DNA of 64,000 nucleotides from Thermonema lapsum (GCF_011761635.1 NZ_JAASRN010000002.1:458537-522536), one strand, 5' to 3'; positions 17,268 to 26,517 are shown, counted from the first letter of the stretch. Program-made: numbers and translations. Notes: generated by a model not told the origin, from the letters alone.

Positions 17268-18914
17268 TTAGGTTTGTATCACCCCCACATTGAAGCGCTT
17301 GTTGATAGGGGCATGATTGGCTGCTTCAATGCCCATAGAAATGACCTTACGGGTTTCGAGCGGGTCAATGATGCCATCGACCCACAAGCGGGCTGCCGCA
17401 TAGTAAGGCGACAGCTGTTCGTTATATATGGTGGTAATTTCTTCGAGCAGTTGCTTTTCTTCTTCCGGGCTTATTTCTTTGCCTTTGGCTTTGAGCGATG
17501 CCACTTTGATTTGCAATAATGTTTTGGCAGCCGATGCCCCACTCATCACAGCTATTTGGGCAGTAGGCCAAGCGTAAATCAAACGCGGGTCATAGGCTTT
17601 GCCACACATGGCATAGTTACCGGCTCCATAAGAGTTACCCACGATGATGGTAAATTTAGGCACTACGGAATTGGCTACGGCATTCACCATTTTGGCGCCA
17701 TCTTTGATGATACCGCCATGCTCAGAGCGGCTGCCCACCATGAAACCGGTAACGTCCTGCAAAAACACCAAAGGGATTTGCTGCTGGTTACAAAGCATAA
17801 CAAAACGGGCAGCTTTGTCGGCAGAATCAGAGTAAATAACGCCTCCCATTTGCATTTCGCCTTTCTTGGATTTGACCATAGAGCGCTGATTGGCAACGAT
17901 ACCCACCGCCCAACCATCAATACGGGCACGAGCGCAAATCACTGTCTGCCCGTAGAGGGGTTTGTACTCTTCAAATTCAGAATTATCGACCAGCCGTTTG
18001 ATGATTTCGCGCATGTCGTAGGGTTTCACGCGGTCGGCAGGCAACAGGCTGTAGATTTCTTCAGGATTTTCTTTTGGTGGGGCAGGCGTTGCACGGTCAA
18101 AGCCGGCTTTTGGGAAGTGTCCCATCTTGTCCATGATTTTTTTGATGGCATCCAAGCACTCTTCATCCGAGTCATACATGTTGTCTGTTACACCTGATAT
18201 TTCGCAGTGAGTGCTTGCGCCGCCCAAGGTTTCAGCATCCACATCTTCACCAATAGAAGCTTTCACTAAATAAGGACCGGCAAGAAAAACCGAACCCGTC
18301 CCTTTGACTATCAGGGCTTCGTCGGACATGATGGGCAAATAAGCTCCCCCTGCCACACAACTCCCCATGATGGCAGCAATTTGGGGGATTCCCTCCGCAG
18401 ACATAATCGCATTGTTGCGGAAGATGCGCCCGAAGTGCTCTTTGTCAGGGAATACTTCCGCTTGCATGGGCAAATACACGCCGGCACTATCCACCAAATA
18501 GATAATGGGAATACGGTTCTCCATGGCTATTTCCTGCGCCCGCAGGTTCTTTTTGGCAGTCATGGGAAACCAAGCCCCTGCTTTTACAGTGGCATCGTTG
18601 GCAACCACAATGCACTGCCGCCCGCTCACATAACCCATGACCACCACTACACCCGCAGAGGGGCATCCTCCTTCCTCCTCATACATACCATAGGCAGCCA
18701 AGGCACCAATCTCAAGACGAGGTTTGTCTTTGTCAAGCAAATAGTCTATGCGTTCACGGGCAGTCAATTTGCCCTGTTTGTGCTGCTTTTCAATGTTTTT
18801 TTCACCTCCTCCCAAATATATTTTCTCTAGGCGGCTTTTGAGCTGAAACAACTTTTGCTTCATTTCATCAGCATTGCGCTTCTGCTCAAGGTCGTTTGCT
18901 ACTGTGTTTTTCAT
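17268..18914 (-). CDS. Acyl-CoA carboxylase, carboxyltransferase (beta) subunit
   Basis: 548 residues, the length of propionyl-/methylcrotonyl-CoA carboxylase beta chains. It transfers CO2 from carboxybiotin to an acyl-CoA. Crotonase-like halves are visible: 'GKLTARERIDYLLD', GCPSAGVVVVMGYVSGR, MGSCVAGGAYLPIMSDE (oxyanion region), FLQDVTGFMVG and NSYGAGNYAMCGKAYDPR. The last two resemble methylcrotonyl-CoA carboxylase more than propionyl-CoA carboxylase, so leucine degradation is likely but unproven. The biotin-carrying alpha subunit is not in the window. Confidence 0.9.
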   Translation of the reverse strand: MKNTVANDLEQKRNADEMKQKLFQLKSRLEKIYLGGGEKNIEKQHKQGKLTARERIDYLLDKDKPRLEIGALAAYGMYEEEGGCPSAGVVVVMGYVSGRQCIVVANDATVKAGAWFPMTAKKNLRAQEIAMENRIPIIYLVDSAGVYLPMQAEVFPDKEHFGRIFRNNAIMSAEGIPQIAAIMGSCVAGGAYLPIMSDEALIVKGTGSVFLAGPYLVKASIGEDVDAETLGGASTHCEISGVTDNMYDSDEECLDAIKKIMDKMGHFPKAGFDRATPAPPKENPEEIYSLLPADRVKPYDMREIIKRLVDNSEFEEYKPLYGQTVICARARIDGWAVGIVANQRSMVKSKKGEMQMGGVIYSDSADKAARFVMLCNQQQIPLVFLQDVTGFMVGSRSEHGGIIKDGAKMVNAVANSVVPKFTIIVGNSYGAGNYAMCGKAYDPRLIYAWPTAQIAVMSGASAAKTLLQIKVASLKAKGKEISPEEEKQLLEEITTIYNEQLSPYYAAARLWVDGIIDPLETRKVISMGIEAANHAPINKRFNVGVIQT

Positions 18915-18959
18915 GGTTCAGGCTATGATTGAAATTGTTTTTATACAACTTTTTCTTTT

Positions 18960-18992
18960 CAAAATTACACAAAAACGCAATAACCCAACAAA
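18960..18992 (-). promoter_or_regulatory. Promoter-like pair ahead of the carboxylase gene
   Basis: On the minus strand, TTTG (complement of 18989-18992), 21 nt, TAATTTTG (complement of 18960-18967). The -7 box is about 45 nt before the ATG at 18914. Confidence 0.5.
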
Positions 18993-19028
18993 AAAGCGTC
19001 TGGGATGGGCTGCTATGCGGGGCACGGG

Positions 19029-19913
19029 TCAATAACTTTTGTGCATGCCGACGGGAAATACTATCAAAAAGTCAGCTTTGTTTTTGTGTTCTTCTTCAAG
19101 CTGTTTGAGCTGTTCCTGCTCTACACAGCTTATGGTCAACAGACGCACACCGGGGCGTAGGCGCTTCAGATACCAAACAATGCCCTCGTAATAGTCGGAG
19201 TGAAAGCTGCCGTGGTAGTGAATTACCTTTTTTCTTTGCGTAAGTGCCTGTGCGATAAAGTGTGCCATGGTGGCATCTTTGACTGCTTGCGCTGCTACGA
19301 AGTTGTCAGCATTCATAGCCTGTCCGTGTCCAGCGCCCATCATATCACGCATTTGACGGTAGCTTCGCAGCTCATAGTCAATGACGATGGGCAGAGGCGC
19401 CATCCACGCCTTCGCTTCGGCGGGCAGGCTTTCGAGCACCTGCAAACCACTATAGGCGACCATATGAGCGTAGCGACGGGGTATGTTGGTTGCCCACACT
19501 GGTATTTGTTTTTCTTTTGCCCACTCTATCAAAGGGCGGTAATCCGTGTGGTAGTTGTCCCACACCTTCGCTTCTTTAAGAAAATAGGACTCTTTGATTT
19601 GTCCGCCCAAGTATTCGTTTAATGTCAGTTGGTCGTCGGCTTCGAACATCTCCAAGCCCAAAGCATAGGTATCAGGCAGAGCGGTAGTAAGGTCGCGCAG
19701 TAGCTCCCACTCCAGCCAATGGGCAAGGCTGTTGTTGTGTTGCTCACCAAACAAGACTACTTCGGCAGCTTCGAGCTGCTTGAGCATGGCAGCATAAGTT
19801 ACTTTTTTGCCTTGAGCATCGAAAATCACATATGCCGGCTTGTCTTTGTGTTGTGCATGGGTTTGCATGAACATCAAGAGCGTTAAACACAAAATATTTG
19901 CTATGGTTTTCAT
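19029..19913 (-). CDS. ChaN-family (Tiki-fold) secreted protein
   Basis: 294 residues with a signal peptide (first ~20 residues, cleavage near THA-Q). The body is a ChaN/DUF399 domain with metal- or haem-binding family motifs: VVLFGEQHNNSLAHWLEW (about 52-69), GLEMFE (about 95) and YHGSFHSDYY (about 242). Characterised ChaN proteins bind haem and the fold is related to Tiki metalloproteases. It begins 24 nt after the recO stop, so the two are probably co-transcribed. Confidence 0.85.
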   Translation of the reverse strand: MKTIANILCLTLLMFMQTHAQHKDKPAYVIFDAQGKKVTYAAMLKQLEAAEVVLFGEQHNNSLAHWLEWELLRDLTTALPDTYALGLEMFEADDQLTLNEYLGGQIKESYFLKEAKVWDNYHTDYRPLIEWAKEKQIPVWATNIPRRYAHMVAYSGLQVLESLPAEAKAWMAPLPIVIDYELRSYRQMRDMMGAGHGQAMNADNFVAAQAVKDATMAHFIAQALTQRKKVIHYHGSFHSDYYEGIVWYLKRLRPGVRLLTISCVEQEQLKQLEEEHKNKADFLIVFPVGMHKSY

Positions 19914-19937
19914 GGATATTTTGTTTTTTTTTACAAC

Positions 19938-20621
19938 TTACATAATCTCGCGCAAAATCGAAAGGCTGCGGATTTCATCGAAATGGGTGGTATGCTCACT
20001 GATAAGAAAAAGCAGGGCTTCGAGCAAATGACGGCGTTGTGTGGTATCAAGGGGCAACTCTTGTGGCGGAGCCGCTGCCCGCAATAGACGAAGGAAGTGC
20101 GCTGTGGCTGCATCGAAATGGTAAGGGGTTTGTTCGTTCAGCTCTTGCAACAGACGTTCTTCATGGGGTGGCATCAAGCCCATGCAATCGAGGTAATGCA
20201 GCAAAAACCAAAGGGCATAAGCCCGCACAGAGGCAGTAGCCTCCAGCTTGAGCAAAGCTTCATGTATGAAGTCGAACATAGCATGGTCGGGTGTTTCTTC
20301 TTTGCGTGTTTTATAGAGCAGTTCCGCCATAAAATACAGCACAGATATTTTTGCAGGCTGCGCCAACTGCTGCATGGACAACCACAAGGGAAAAGCCTCT
20401 TTGAGTCGCCCCAAGCCCCCGCTCTGTTTGGGCAAATACAACACTGCCTCCAGCAAACTCATATGTTGAAACCATCCCATAGGAAATGAGGGGGTAGCTT
20501 TCCGCACACCATTGACCACCAAAGATAATCTGCCATGTTCCCGGCTATAGGTATGCACAATCAAGGAAGATTCTCTATATTTCAGCGTATGAAGAACAAT
20601 CGTCCGAGTTTTGCTTAACAT
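19938..20621 (-). CDS. recO: DNA repair protein RecO
   Basis: 227 residues. RecO anneals SSB-coated strands and loads RecA in the RecFOR pathway. The N-terminal OB fold is plain (KTRTIVLHTLKYRESSLIV, then YSREHGRLSLVVNGVRK), followed by the helical C-terminal domain. The zinc-finger cysteines of some RecO proteins are absent, as in other Bacteroidota. Its ATG (complement of 20619-20621) overlaps the ATG of the divergent gene at 20620 within one CATG. Confidence 0.93.
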   Translation of the reverse strand: MLSKTRTIVLHTLKYRESSLIVHTYSREHGRLSLVVNGVRKATPSFPMGWFQHMSLLEAVLYLPKQSGGLGRLKEAFPLWLSMQQLAQPAKISVLYFMAELLYKTRKEETPDHAMFDFIHEALLKLEATASVRAYALWFLLHYLDCMGLMPPHEERLLQELNEQTPYHFDAATAHFLRLLRAAAPPQELPLDTTQRRHLLEALLFLISEHTTHFDEIRSLSILREIM

Positions 20622-21678
20622 GCCTTGGCTGTTATTGGTGCTTGAATGCTGCTTTCTGTGCTTATGTGGCTTTAGCGCTTGGTCGCAGGAAGTAAAGCTA
20701 TCAAAAAAATACCATCTGGTGCATTTGTACCGCGAAGGCTGTGTGCCCTGTGCACAACTGGACAGCCTTCTGGGCGGGTGGGTGTCTGCACAAGACAGTT
20801 TACTCTACGAGAAAAGGCACTATGCCCACGAAACTGTGCCCTCTGGACAGCTGCCTGCCTTGCTGCTTTATGCGCCCGATGGCAGCTTAAAGTGGCAAAA
20901 AAGCGGCTTCCGGGCATATGAATGGGCAAGGCAGATGCAAACGCAGGCTTTGGAAAAGCGCATGCTTGCGCGCTACGACTCGGCAAGTGTCGCCATGCCG
21001 CGAGAATGGCAAGAAGTACTCAAAATTGCTAAACGCAGTGGGCAGCTTTTGTTAGTATGGCTTACACATGCCGAGTGCTACGCCTGCAAGCGCCTGTTTG
21101 TAGAAACATGGTTAGAAGACTCTTTGCGACTTCGTCTGCAGCCTTATTTCACACCTTATTTGGCAGATATTTCACAGTTTTCGAGCCGCCCGCTACGCGC
21201 TCTGTTGCACTACCGCTCTTTGCCCGCTTTGTTTATTGTGAACACCAAAGAGCGCAAACAAGCCGAAATAGCAGGGTATCTGCCCGCTCCTTTGCTTACG
21301 GACAGCTTGCTCAGTACCTTAAATAACTTGGATGCCGCCGCTTTGTTCGACTATGAACAACATTACCGAGCAGCGCTGCGGAAAGCCAAAAACAACCAAT
21401 ACCGCTTGATTTGGGCAGTCATTGCTGAAAAAGATTGCGCTTCCTGCCAAGAGATATTCGAGCAATATGTACAATACCCTCCCTTGCGTACCTGGAGTCG
21501 CCGCCATGCCATTGCCGGCTATTTCCTATTTCGTCAGCTGCCCGAACGCTACAAGCTGCGTTTCTTCAATGAAGAAACTCCTTTTGTTTTGCTGCTCAGC
21601 CCGGAAGGCAACATCATAGAGCACTTCGCACCTTGCCCCCCGCCCGCTGCCTTATACGACCGCCTGCTTCAGCATTGA
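20620..21678 (+). CDS. Secreted protein with three thioredoxin-like CxxC units
   Basis: 352 residues from MPWLLLVLECC. The signal peptide ends near AWSQ (residue ~23). Three successive thioredoxin-like units each have a CxxC: CVPC (~40), CYAC (~155, in the context 'LLLVWLTHAECYACKRLF', typical of a thioredoxin/DUF255-like active site) and CASC (~270). A cis-Pro-like 'LPALLLY' or 'LPALFIV' follows the first two. No family name can be given. A periplasmic thiol-disulfide role is inferred. TTG at 20611 is an alternative start. Confidence 0.7.
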   Translation: MPWLLLVLECCFLCLCGFSAWSQEVKLSKKYHLVHLYREGCVPCAQLDSLLGGWVSAQDSLLYEKRHYAHETVPSGQLPALLLYAPDGSLKWQKSGFRAYEWARQMQTQALEKRMLARYDSASVAMPREWQEVLKIAKRSGQLLLVWLTHAECYACKRLFVETWLEDSLRLRLQPYFTPYLADISQFSSRPLRALLHYRSLPALFIVNTKERKQAEIAGYLPAPLLTDSLLSTLNNLDAAALFDYEQHYRAALRKAKNNQYRLIWAVIAEKDCASCQEIFEQYVQYPPLRTWSRRHAIAGYFLFRQLPERYKLRFFNEETPFVLLLSPEGNIIEHFAPCPPPAALYDRLLQH

Positions 21679-21748
21679 TAAGTTTCCGTGCAGTCTTTCA
21701 TTCTACTTTATTTGCGATATTTGCTAATTCGAACACAATAAAACAGTT

Positions 21749-22792
21749 ATGTTGGAAAGTCCGTCGATACAAACCGATACAGTCAAAGCGCTGCAAGAAT
21801 TTCTATCGGCTCCCAAAAAGGTAGCTATTACCATGCACCACAACCCCGACGCCGATGCCTTAGGCTCTGCCTTAGGGCTGGCACGCTACCTGAAAAAGAA
21901 AGGGCATCAGCCCACCGTCATCAGCCCCAGCGTGTATCCTGCCTTTTTGGAATGGCTACCCCAAGAAAACGAAGTGATTGTTTTTGAAGAAAGCAAGACA
22001 GAAGAAATCAAACAAATCATTGATAGTTGCGATTTGGTGGCATACCTCGACTTTTCGGTACCTTCCCGCATGGAAGCTCTGGAGCCACTGTTTTGTAGCG
22101 TAGATAAGCCCAGCTTGCTGCTTGACCACCACATTGCCCCCAGCATGAAAGGTACCTTTCATTTTTGGGACCAAGAAGCTGCGGCAACCGCCCAACTGGT
22201 CTATCGCCTAATAGCTGCCATGGGCGACCTGCCTTTACTCGACCCCCACATTGGCGAAGCTATCTACGCCGGCATAGTTACCGACACCGGCTCGTTCAAG
22301 TACCCTTCAACCAGCCGCGAAGTACACGAAATAGCCGGGCATCTGATAGACATAGGCGTGCCCACCTCCACCATCCATTACCGGATTTATGACAACAACT
22401 CAGAAAATCGCCTCCGGCTGCTGGGGTATTTGTTATCGGAAAAACTACGGGTATTGCCAGAACTGCGTACTGCCTATTTTACACTGAGCGCCGAAGAGCA
22501 AGAGCGTTTCTCCTCAGAAAAGGGCGATACCGAAGGTTTTGTAAACTACGCCCTTTCTATTCGCAACATTGTCTTTGCAGCCATCTTCATGGAGAAAGAA
22601 GGAAAAACAAAAATATCGTTCCGTTCCATTGGCGACTTCCCCGTGAACGAGTTTGCCCAAGCACATTTTAATGGTGGCGGACACAAAAATGCTGCCGGCG
22701 GAGCTTCTTACGCCTCTCTCGAAGAAACCGAAAAATTATTTTTAAGTTTGTTACCGAAATATAAAGAACAATTATTAACCGTTAAAAGATAA
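21749..22792 (+). CDS. nrnA: DHH/DHHA1 phosphoesterase, NrnA type (nano-RNase/pAp phosphatase)
   Basis: 347 residues. DHH domain with TMHHNPDADALGSALG (metal ligands, residues ~29-44), LDFSVPSRM, LLDHHIAPS (DHH box), and GIVTDTGSFKYPSTS; DHHA1 domain ends in HFNGGGHKNAAGG, the substrate-binding glycines. Family members degrade di- to tetra-ribonucleotides and dephosphorylate pAp in the cytosol. It leads a four-gene operon: 7 nt to the next gene, then 3 nt, then a 1-nt overlap. Confidence 0.93.
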   Translation: MLESPSIQTDTVKALQEFLSAPKKVAITMHHNPDADALGSALGLARYLKKKGHQPTVISPSVYPAFLEWLPQENEVIVFEESKTEEIKQIIDSCDLVAYLDFSVPSRMEALEPLFCSVDKPSLLLDHHIAPSMKGTFHFWDQEAAATAQLVYRLIAAMGDLPLLDPHIGEAIYAGIVTDTGSFKYPSTSREVHEIAGHLIDIGVPTSTIHYRIYDNNSENRLRLLGYLLSEKLRVLPELRTAYFTLSAEEQERFSSEKGDTEGFVNYALSIRNIVFAAIFMEKEGKTKISFRSIGDFPVNEFAQAHFNGGGHKNAAGGASYASLEETEKLFLSLLPKYKEQLLTVKR

Positions 22793-22799
22793 AAACCTT

Positions 22800-23708
22800 A
22801 TGACCCACTCTCGTTTCTCATGGCTAAGCATGCTTTTGTTGACGGTTCTCTTTTCGAGCTGCAAAGAGAACATAGAAAAACTCCCCTCTGGTGTGCGCTA
22901 CCAAGTATTGCGCAGTAACCCAGACTCCACGCTCATCACCGATGGCAGTCTGGTGTCGTTTCATTTGCAAGTAAAAGGCACCACACGTAAAGGCGAAGAC
23001 ACCCTCTTGCAGACTACCTATCCCAACACACCTATCCTCTACCGCCTCATTGTCAACCCACCTAAAGGTTCCTTTTTAGAGCCGTTTTTGAAACTGCACA
23101 ATGGCGACAGCGCCCGTATTTGGGTACCTCTGGATTCCGTGGTCAAGCAAATCGGTATGTCGGAACCTCCCGAATACCTTATGCCCGGCAGTGAGATAGA
23201 ATATGTCGTCAGCATCTTGGATGTCAAAACACAAGACTACTTTAAAAAGCAATTTGAGGAAATGGAGCAAAAACAGCGCGCTCAAGTAGAAGCCACCGAG
23301 CGTGCTCAAATACGCGAATATCTCAAAAAGAATGGCTTCACTGCCGACTCCACAAAAAACGGTTTGTATTACATCAAAGAAAAACAAACCGAAGGACCAA
23401 CTGCCCAGCCGGGCGACATAGTAAGCGTGTATTACTCTTTACAGCTGCTTTCTAAACCCGACACCCTCATCGAGTCCAACAAAGATGCGCAACCTTTTGA
23501 ATTTGTGCTGGGCAAGGGCGAGGTAATCAAAGGATGGGACGAAGGCATTGCCCTTTTCCGTAAAGGCGAAAAAGGCAAACTGATTATTCCTTCTTACTTA
23601 GGTTACGGCTCAAGGCAAATGGGCAAAGCCATTCCACCCAACTCCATCCTTATTTTCGATGTAGAAGTAGTGGATGTGCGGAAAGAAAATAAAATAAAGA
23701 AAGAATAA
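22800..23708 (+). CDS. FKBP-type peptidyl-prolyl isomerase lipoprotein (two domains)
   Basis: 302 residues. Lipoprotein signal (lipobox FSSC, Cys ~21). Two FKBP folds: a degenerate first one (about 30-145) and a canonical second one (about 195-295) with QPGDIVSVYYSLQL, LGKGEVIKGWDEGIALFRKGEKGKLIIP, GYGSRQMGKAIPPNSILIFDVEVVDV. It should assist folding of envelope proteins and resembles GldI-type lipoprotein isomerases of gliding Bacteroidota. A related gene follows after 3 nt. Confidence 0.9.
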   Translation: MTHSRFSWLSMLLLTVLFSSCKENIEKLPSGVRYQVLRSNPDSTLITDGSLVSFHLQVKGTTRKGEDTLLQTTYPNTPILYRLIVNPPKGSFLEPFLKLHNGDSARIWVPLDSVVKQIGMSEPPEYLMPGSEIEYVVSILDVKTQDYFKKQFEEMEQKQRAQVEATERAQIREYLKKNGFTADSTKNGLYYIKEKQTEGPTAQPGDIVSVYYSLQLLSKPDTLIESNKDAQPFEFVLGKGEVIKGWDEGIALFRKGEKGKLIIPSYLGYGSRQMGKAIPPNSILIFDVEVVDVRKENKIKKE

Positions 23709-23711
23709 ACC

Positions 23712-24662
23712 ATGAAGCGAGTCTGTATAGCAATCAGCCTGCTGACGCTCCTTAGTCTGAGCGCATGCAAAAATAAGAACGAGCAAGCAGAGTTTCTGGC
23801 AAGAAAACTCAAAGAAAACGAAAGCATTATTCAGCAATACATTGCCGACAAGGGGCTGCAAATGCAAAAAACCGAAAACGGCATTTATTACCTCATTGAA
23901 GGCACCCCCACCAGCAATGAACAAGCCAATGACTCTTTATGCCATCATGTTTTCGTTCAATACGAAACGTATCTCCTACCCTACGAAACCCTGATTGACG
24001 ACCGCTACAAGCGTGGCGGCAACGATACCTTGCGCTTTCCTTACAACACCAACTATGCCTACAATACCCTGATACTTCCTATTGGCATCAGCCAAATGGT
24101 GGACTTGATGAAGCCGGGACAAAGCGGCATTTTCCTTACCAACTATCTGCGCGGCTATGGCGAACGGGGCACGCCATTTATGCCGCCCTACTCTCCCATA
24201 CGTGTAGATTTGGAACTAAAAGCTCTAAAAACGGATGCCCAACTTATCGATGACTACATTGCCCGCAAAGCTTATAGCGGCGTGATAGAGCTGGAAAAAG
24301 GCGTAAAATATCTGCGTATCATAGCCCCCCCCGATGGCGCCGAACAAGTAGGCGATTCCGTCAATGTAGTCGTGGACTATACCCTCCGCTCTATTGAAGA
24401 CAAAACCTATGACAGCAACAGCGATTTTAGGTTTTTTCTCTTTCCGCGTAATAAAAACCAAACAGACAGCAATGACCCCATAAGCCGAAGCACCGTGATA
24501 GAAGGCTGGCAGATAGGTGTTTCACAAATGCATGTAGGCGAGCGAGGTATTTTGTTTATCCCCTCATCTGTGGCATATGGTAAAAAAGGAAGTGGTGCCA
24601 TTCCCCCTTATGAACCTCTTATCTTTGAAATAGAAGTAAAAAACCGCATCCTGCCCGAATAA
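23712..24662 (+). CDS. FKBP-type peptidyl-prolyl isomerase lipoprotein (second paralogue)
   Basis: 316 residues. Lipobox LSAC (Cys ~19). Two FKBP-like units (about 60-165 and 210-314). The second ends with the standard 'VIEGWQIGVSQMHVGERG', 'AYGKKGSGAIPPYEPLIFEIEV'. The first unit also keeps a readable core (GYGERGTPFMPPYSPIRVDLEL). Weakly similar to the preceding gene, so the pair arose by duplication. The stop codon shares its last A with the rdgB start. Confidence 0.88.
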   Translation: MKRVCIAISLLTLLSLSACKNKNEQAEFLARKLKENESIIQQYIADKGLQMQKTENGIYYLIEGTPTSNEQANDSLCHHVFVQYETYLLPYETLIDDRYKRGGNDTLRFPYNTNYAYNTLILPIGISQMVDLMKPGQSGIFLTNYLRGYGERGTPFMPPYSPIRVDLELKALKTDAQLIDDYIARKAYSGVIELEKGVKYLRIIAPPDGAEQVGDSVNVVVDYTLRSIEDKTYDSNSDFRFFLFPRNKNQTDSNDPISRSTVIEGWQIGVSQMHVGERGILFIPSSVAYGKKGSGAIPPYEPLIFEIEVKNRILPE

Positions 24663-25258
24663 TGGAAACCCTTTGTTTCGCTACCCACAATGCAAACAAA
24701 CTAAAGGAAGTTCAAAAGCTTTTTCAGGAAGCAGGACTTCCTTTTTCGCTGCTTAGCTTAGACGACATAGGTTGCACCGAAGACATTGCCGAAACTGCAA
24801 GCACCCTCGAAGGCAATGCCCTACTCAAAGCCCGCCATGTGTGGCAACACTATAAAATACCGGTTTTTTCCGACGATACGGGCTTGGAAGTAGTCGCTCT
24901 GCAGGGGGCTCCCGGTGTGTACTCGGCACGCTACGCGGGTCCTCAAAAAAACGACCAAGACAACATAAAAAAATTACTTGCAGAACTGCAAGGCATCAAA
25001 AACCGGCAAGCACGCTTCCGCACCTGTATTGCCTTCATCGATGCCGAAGGACAAGAACACCTCTTTGAAGGCATCGTAGAAGGGAGAATCACAGAAACAC
25101 CCCGCGGTGCAGAAGGTTTTGGTTATGACCCGGTCTTCTGCCCCGAAGGTGAAAAACGCACTTTTGCGGAAATGTCATTGCAAGAAAAAAATGAAATAAG
25201 CCACCGTGCCAGGGCATTCCAAGCTTTTTTCCAATGGCTTCGCATACAGGTTTCATAA
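24662..25258 (+). CDS. rdgB: XTP/dITP diphosphatase RdgB (HAM1)
   Basis: 198 residues. Hydrolyses non-canonical purine nucleoside triphosphates (ITP, XTP) to keep them out of DNA and RNA. Signatures: FATHNANKLKEVQKLF (substrate-binding Thr/Asn), ETASTLEGNALLKAR, VFSDDTGLEVVALQGAPGVYSARYAG, GYDPVFCPEG and MSLQEKNEISHRARA. Translationally coupled to the FKBP lipoprotein by a TAATG overlap. Confidence 0.97.
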   Translation: METLCFATHNANKLKEVQKLFQEAGLPFSLLSLDDIGCTEDIAETASTLEGNALLKARHVWQHYKIPVFSDDTGLEVVALQGAPGVYSARYAGPQKNDQDNIKKLLAELQGIKNRQARFRTCIAFIDAEGQEHLFEGIVEGRITETPRGAEGFGYDPVFCPEGEKRTFAEMSLQEKNEISHRARAFQAFFQWLRIQVS

Positions 25259-25334
25259 AATCTTTTATTAACACAATAGTTTGGCATCAAAAATGTGTAT
25301 AATACTAAGTGTCGAACATCAAACGAAAATAGTT

Positions 25335-25913
25335 ATGAAAAGGGGCATCTATTTAAGCGTATTTCTATTGAGTGGCATGCTGCTCTTCAGCGCATGTAAG
25401 AAAAAAGCAACTTTGCCACCCGACGAAAAAGAAGTGATTGTGCCTTGCTCCGGTCCTGAATACTGGACCAACAAAGAGGTCTTCCGTGCCAATGCAATCG
25501 GCGAGAGCTACGACCAAATGACTGCCAAAAAGAAAGCACTGAGCAACGCTCGCGCCGAATTGGCTGCCAGCATATCTACCGTTTTGAAAGGAGTTACTGA
25601 CAACTACGTAAACTCACGTGAGTTTAACAACCGCGAAGAAGTAGAAGAACGCTACGAAAGCTTGAACCGCGAAGTAGTGAATCAAGAGCTGAACGGTATT
25701 CGCACCATCTGTGAAAAGCAGGTAAAAACCCAAGAAGGTAAATACAAAACCTATATAGCCATTGAGTTGGCTTCTGAAAAACTGCTGGAAGCTTACAACG
25801 AGCGCATGCAAAAACTTTCGCGCGAAGAGCGTATGCGCATCGACTATGACTACGAAAAATTTAAGCAGACTTTCGACAGAGAAATGGAAAAATTCAGTCA
25901 AAGCAGACCCTGA
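25335..25913 (+). CDS. LPP20-like lipoprotein
   Basis: 192 residues. Lipoprotein signal MKRGIYLSVFLLSGMLLFSAC (Cys ~21). The mature part matches the LPP20 family pattern: an aromatic 'PEYW', an AxxA-rich helix 'AIGESYDQMTAKKKALSNARAELA', strands with 'TICEKQVKTQEGKYKTYIAIEL' and a charged C-terminal helix. LPP20 proteins are outer-membrane lipoproteins of unclear role. ATG 25335 is chosen because it begins the signal peptide; the upstream extension is non-homologous. Confidence 0.75.
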   Translation: MKRGIYLSVFLLSGMLLFSACKKKATLPPDEKEVIVPCSGPEYWTNKEVFRANAIGESYDQMTAKKKALSNARAELAASISTVLKGVTDNYVNSREFNNREEVEERYESLNREVVNQELNGIRTICEKQVKTQEGKYKTYIAIELASEKLLEAYNERMQKLSREERMRIDYDYEKFKQTFDREMEKFSQSRP

Positions 25914-25937
25914 TTCTCCGTTTCGCCTATAAACAAT

Positions 25938-25974
25938 AAGGCTCCTCTTTGGTTGCAAAGAGAGCCTTTATTTT
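25938..25974. terminator. Terminator between LPP20-like and Hsp20 genes
   Basis: Stem of 13 pairs with one bulged C (25938-25951 with 25956-25968), tetraloop, then a T-rich run (25966-25975). It lies between convergent genes and could serve both. Confidence 0.85.
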
Positions 25975-26378
25975 TAGTGATTGTTACCTGTTTTCTTAAT
26001 CTGTATTTTTTTGTTGAGGTTTTGGATGCCCTCGCGAAATGGTGCAATTATCCGCAAAATACCATCTTCAAAAATGGCTTCGATGCGCTGCGCATCCACA
26101 TGCGGCAAAATAGGATATACCCCCATAAACATGGGGAATACCATGCCCTCCTCATTGTGGGTCAATTCATTGTGGGTAAATACCACCAACTGCCCATTTT
26201 GTATTTCCACACCATAGTTTTCATATTCCAACGTAGGGGTGTAGAACTCGGCAACGTAGGCGTTTGCAGCTTGCTGAAGCTGCACCCTTGTAGGAGCAAT
26301 ACCGCCTTGCGTTACCGATAGGCATTGCGCTTGCTTTGCCAGTTGTTTGCTCAATCGTTTATCAGCCGACAACATCAC
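25974..26378 (-). CDS. Small heat-shock protein (Hsp20/alpha-crystallin-like)
   Basis: 134 residues. The central and C-terminal parts fit the alpha-crystallin beta sandwich: 'YENYGVEIQNGQLVVFTHN', a proline-rich middle strand and the closing 'RIEAIFEDGILRIIAPF', equivalent to the family's A.fkdGvL.i..pK motif. It would act as an ATP-independent holdase. The domain is more divergent than typical bacterial Hsp20 proteins and the C-terminal I-x-I motif is only approximated by KIQIKK. Confidence 0.65.
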   Translation of the reverse strand: MMLSADKRLSKQLAKQAQCLSVTQGGIAPTRVQLQQAANAYVAEFYTPTLEYENYGVEIQNGQLVVFTHNELTHNEEGMVFPMFMGVYPILPHVDAQRIEAIFEDGILRIIAPFREGIQNLNKKIQIKKTGNNH

Positions 26379-26479
26379 TCAATCCCTCCTTTCTCTTTCA
26401 TTTTTACAGTGTACAGTGCAAAAGATATACCATGGCATTTTTCAAGACAAGATGGCACCTTAACCCGACAAGATGTCTT

Positions 26480-26517
26480 AAAAAAACCAAAAGCTCGGCA
26501 CATAAAACTGCCGAGCT
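26480..26517 (-). terminator. Terminator of sucD
   Basis: 9-bp stem AGCTCGGCA/TGCCGAGCT (26492-26500 and 26509-26517) with a U-rich exit on the minus strand (complement of 26480-26491), 34 nt after the sucD stop. Confidence 0.85.
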
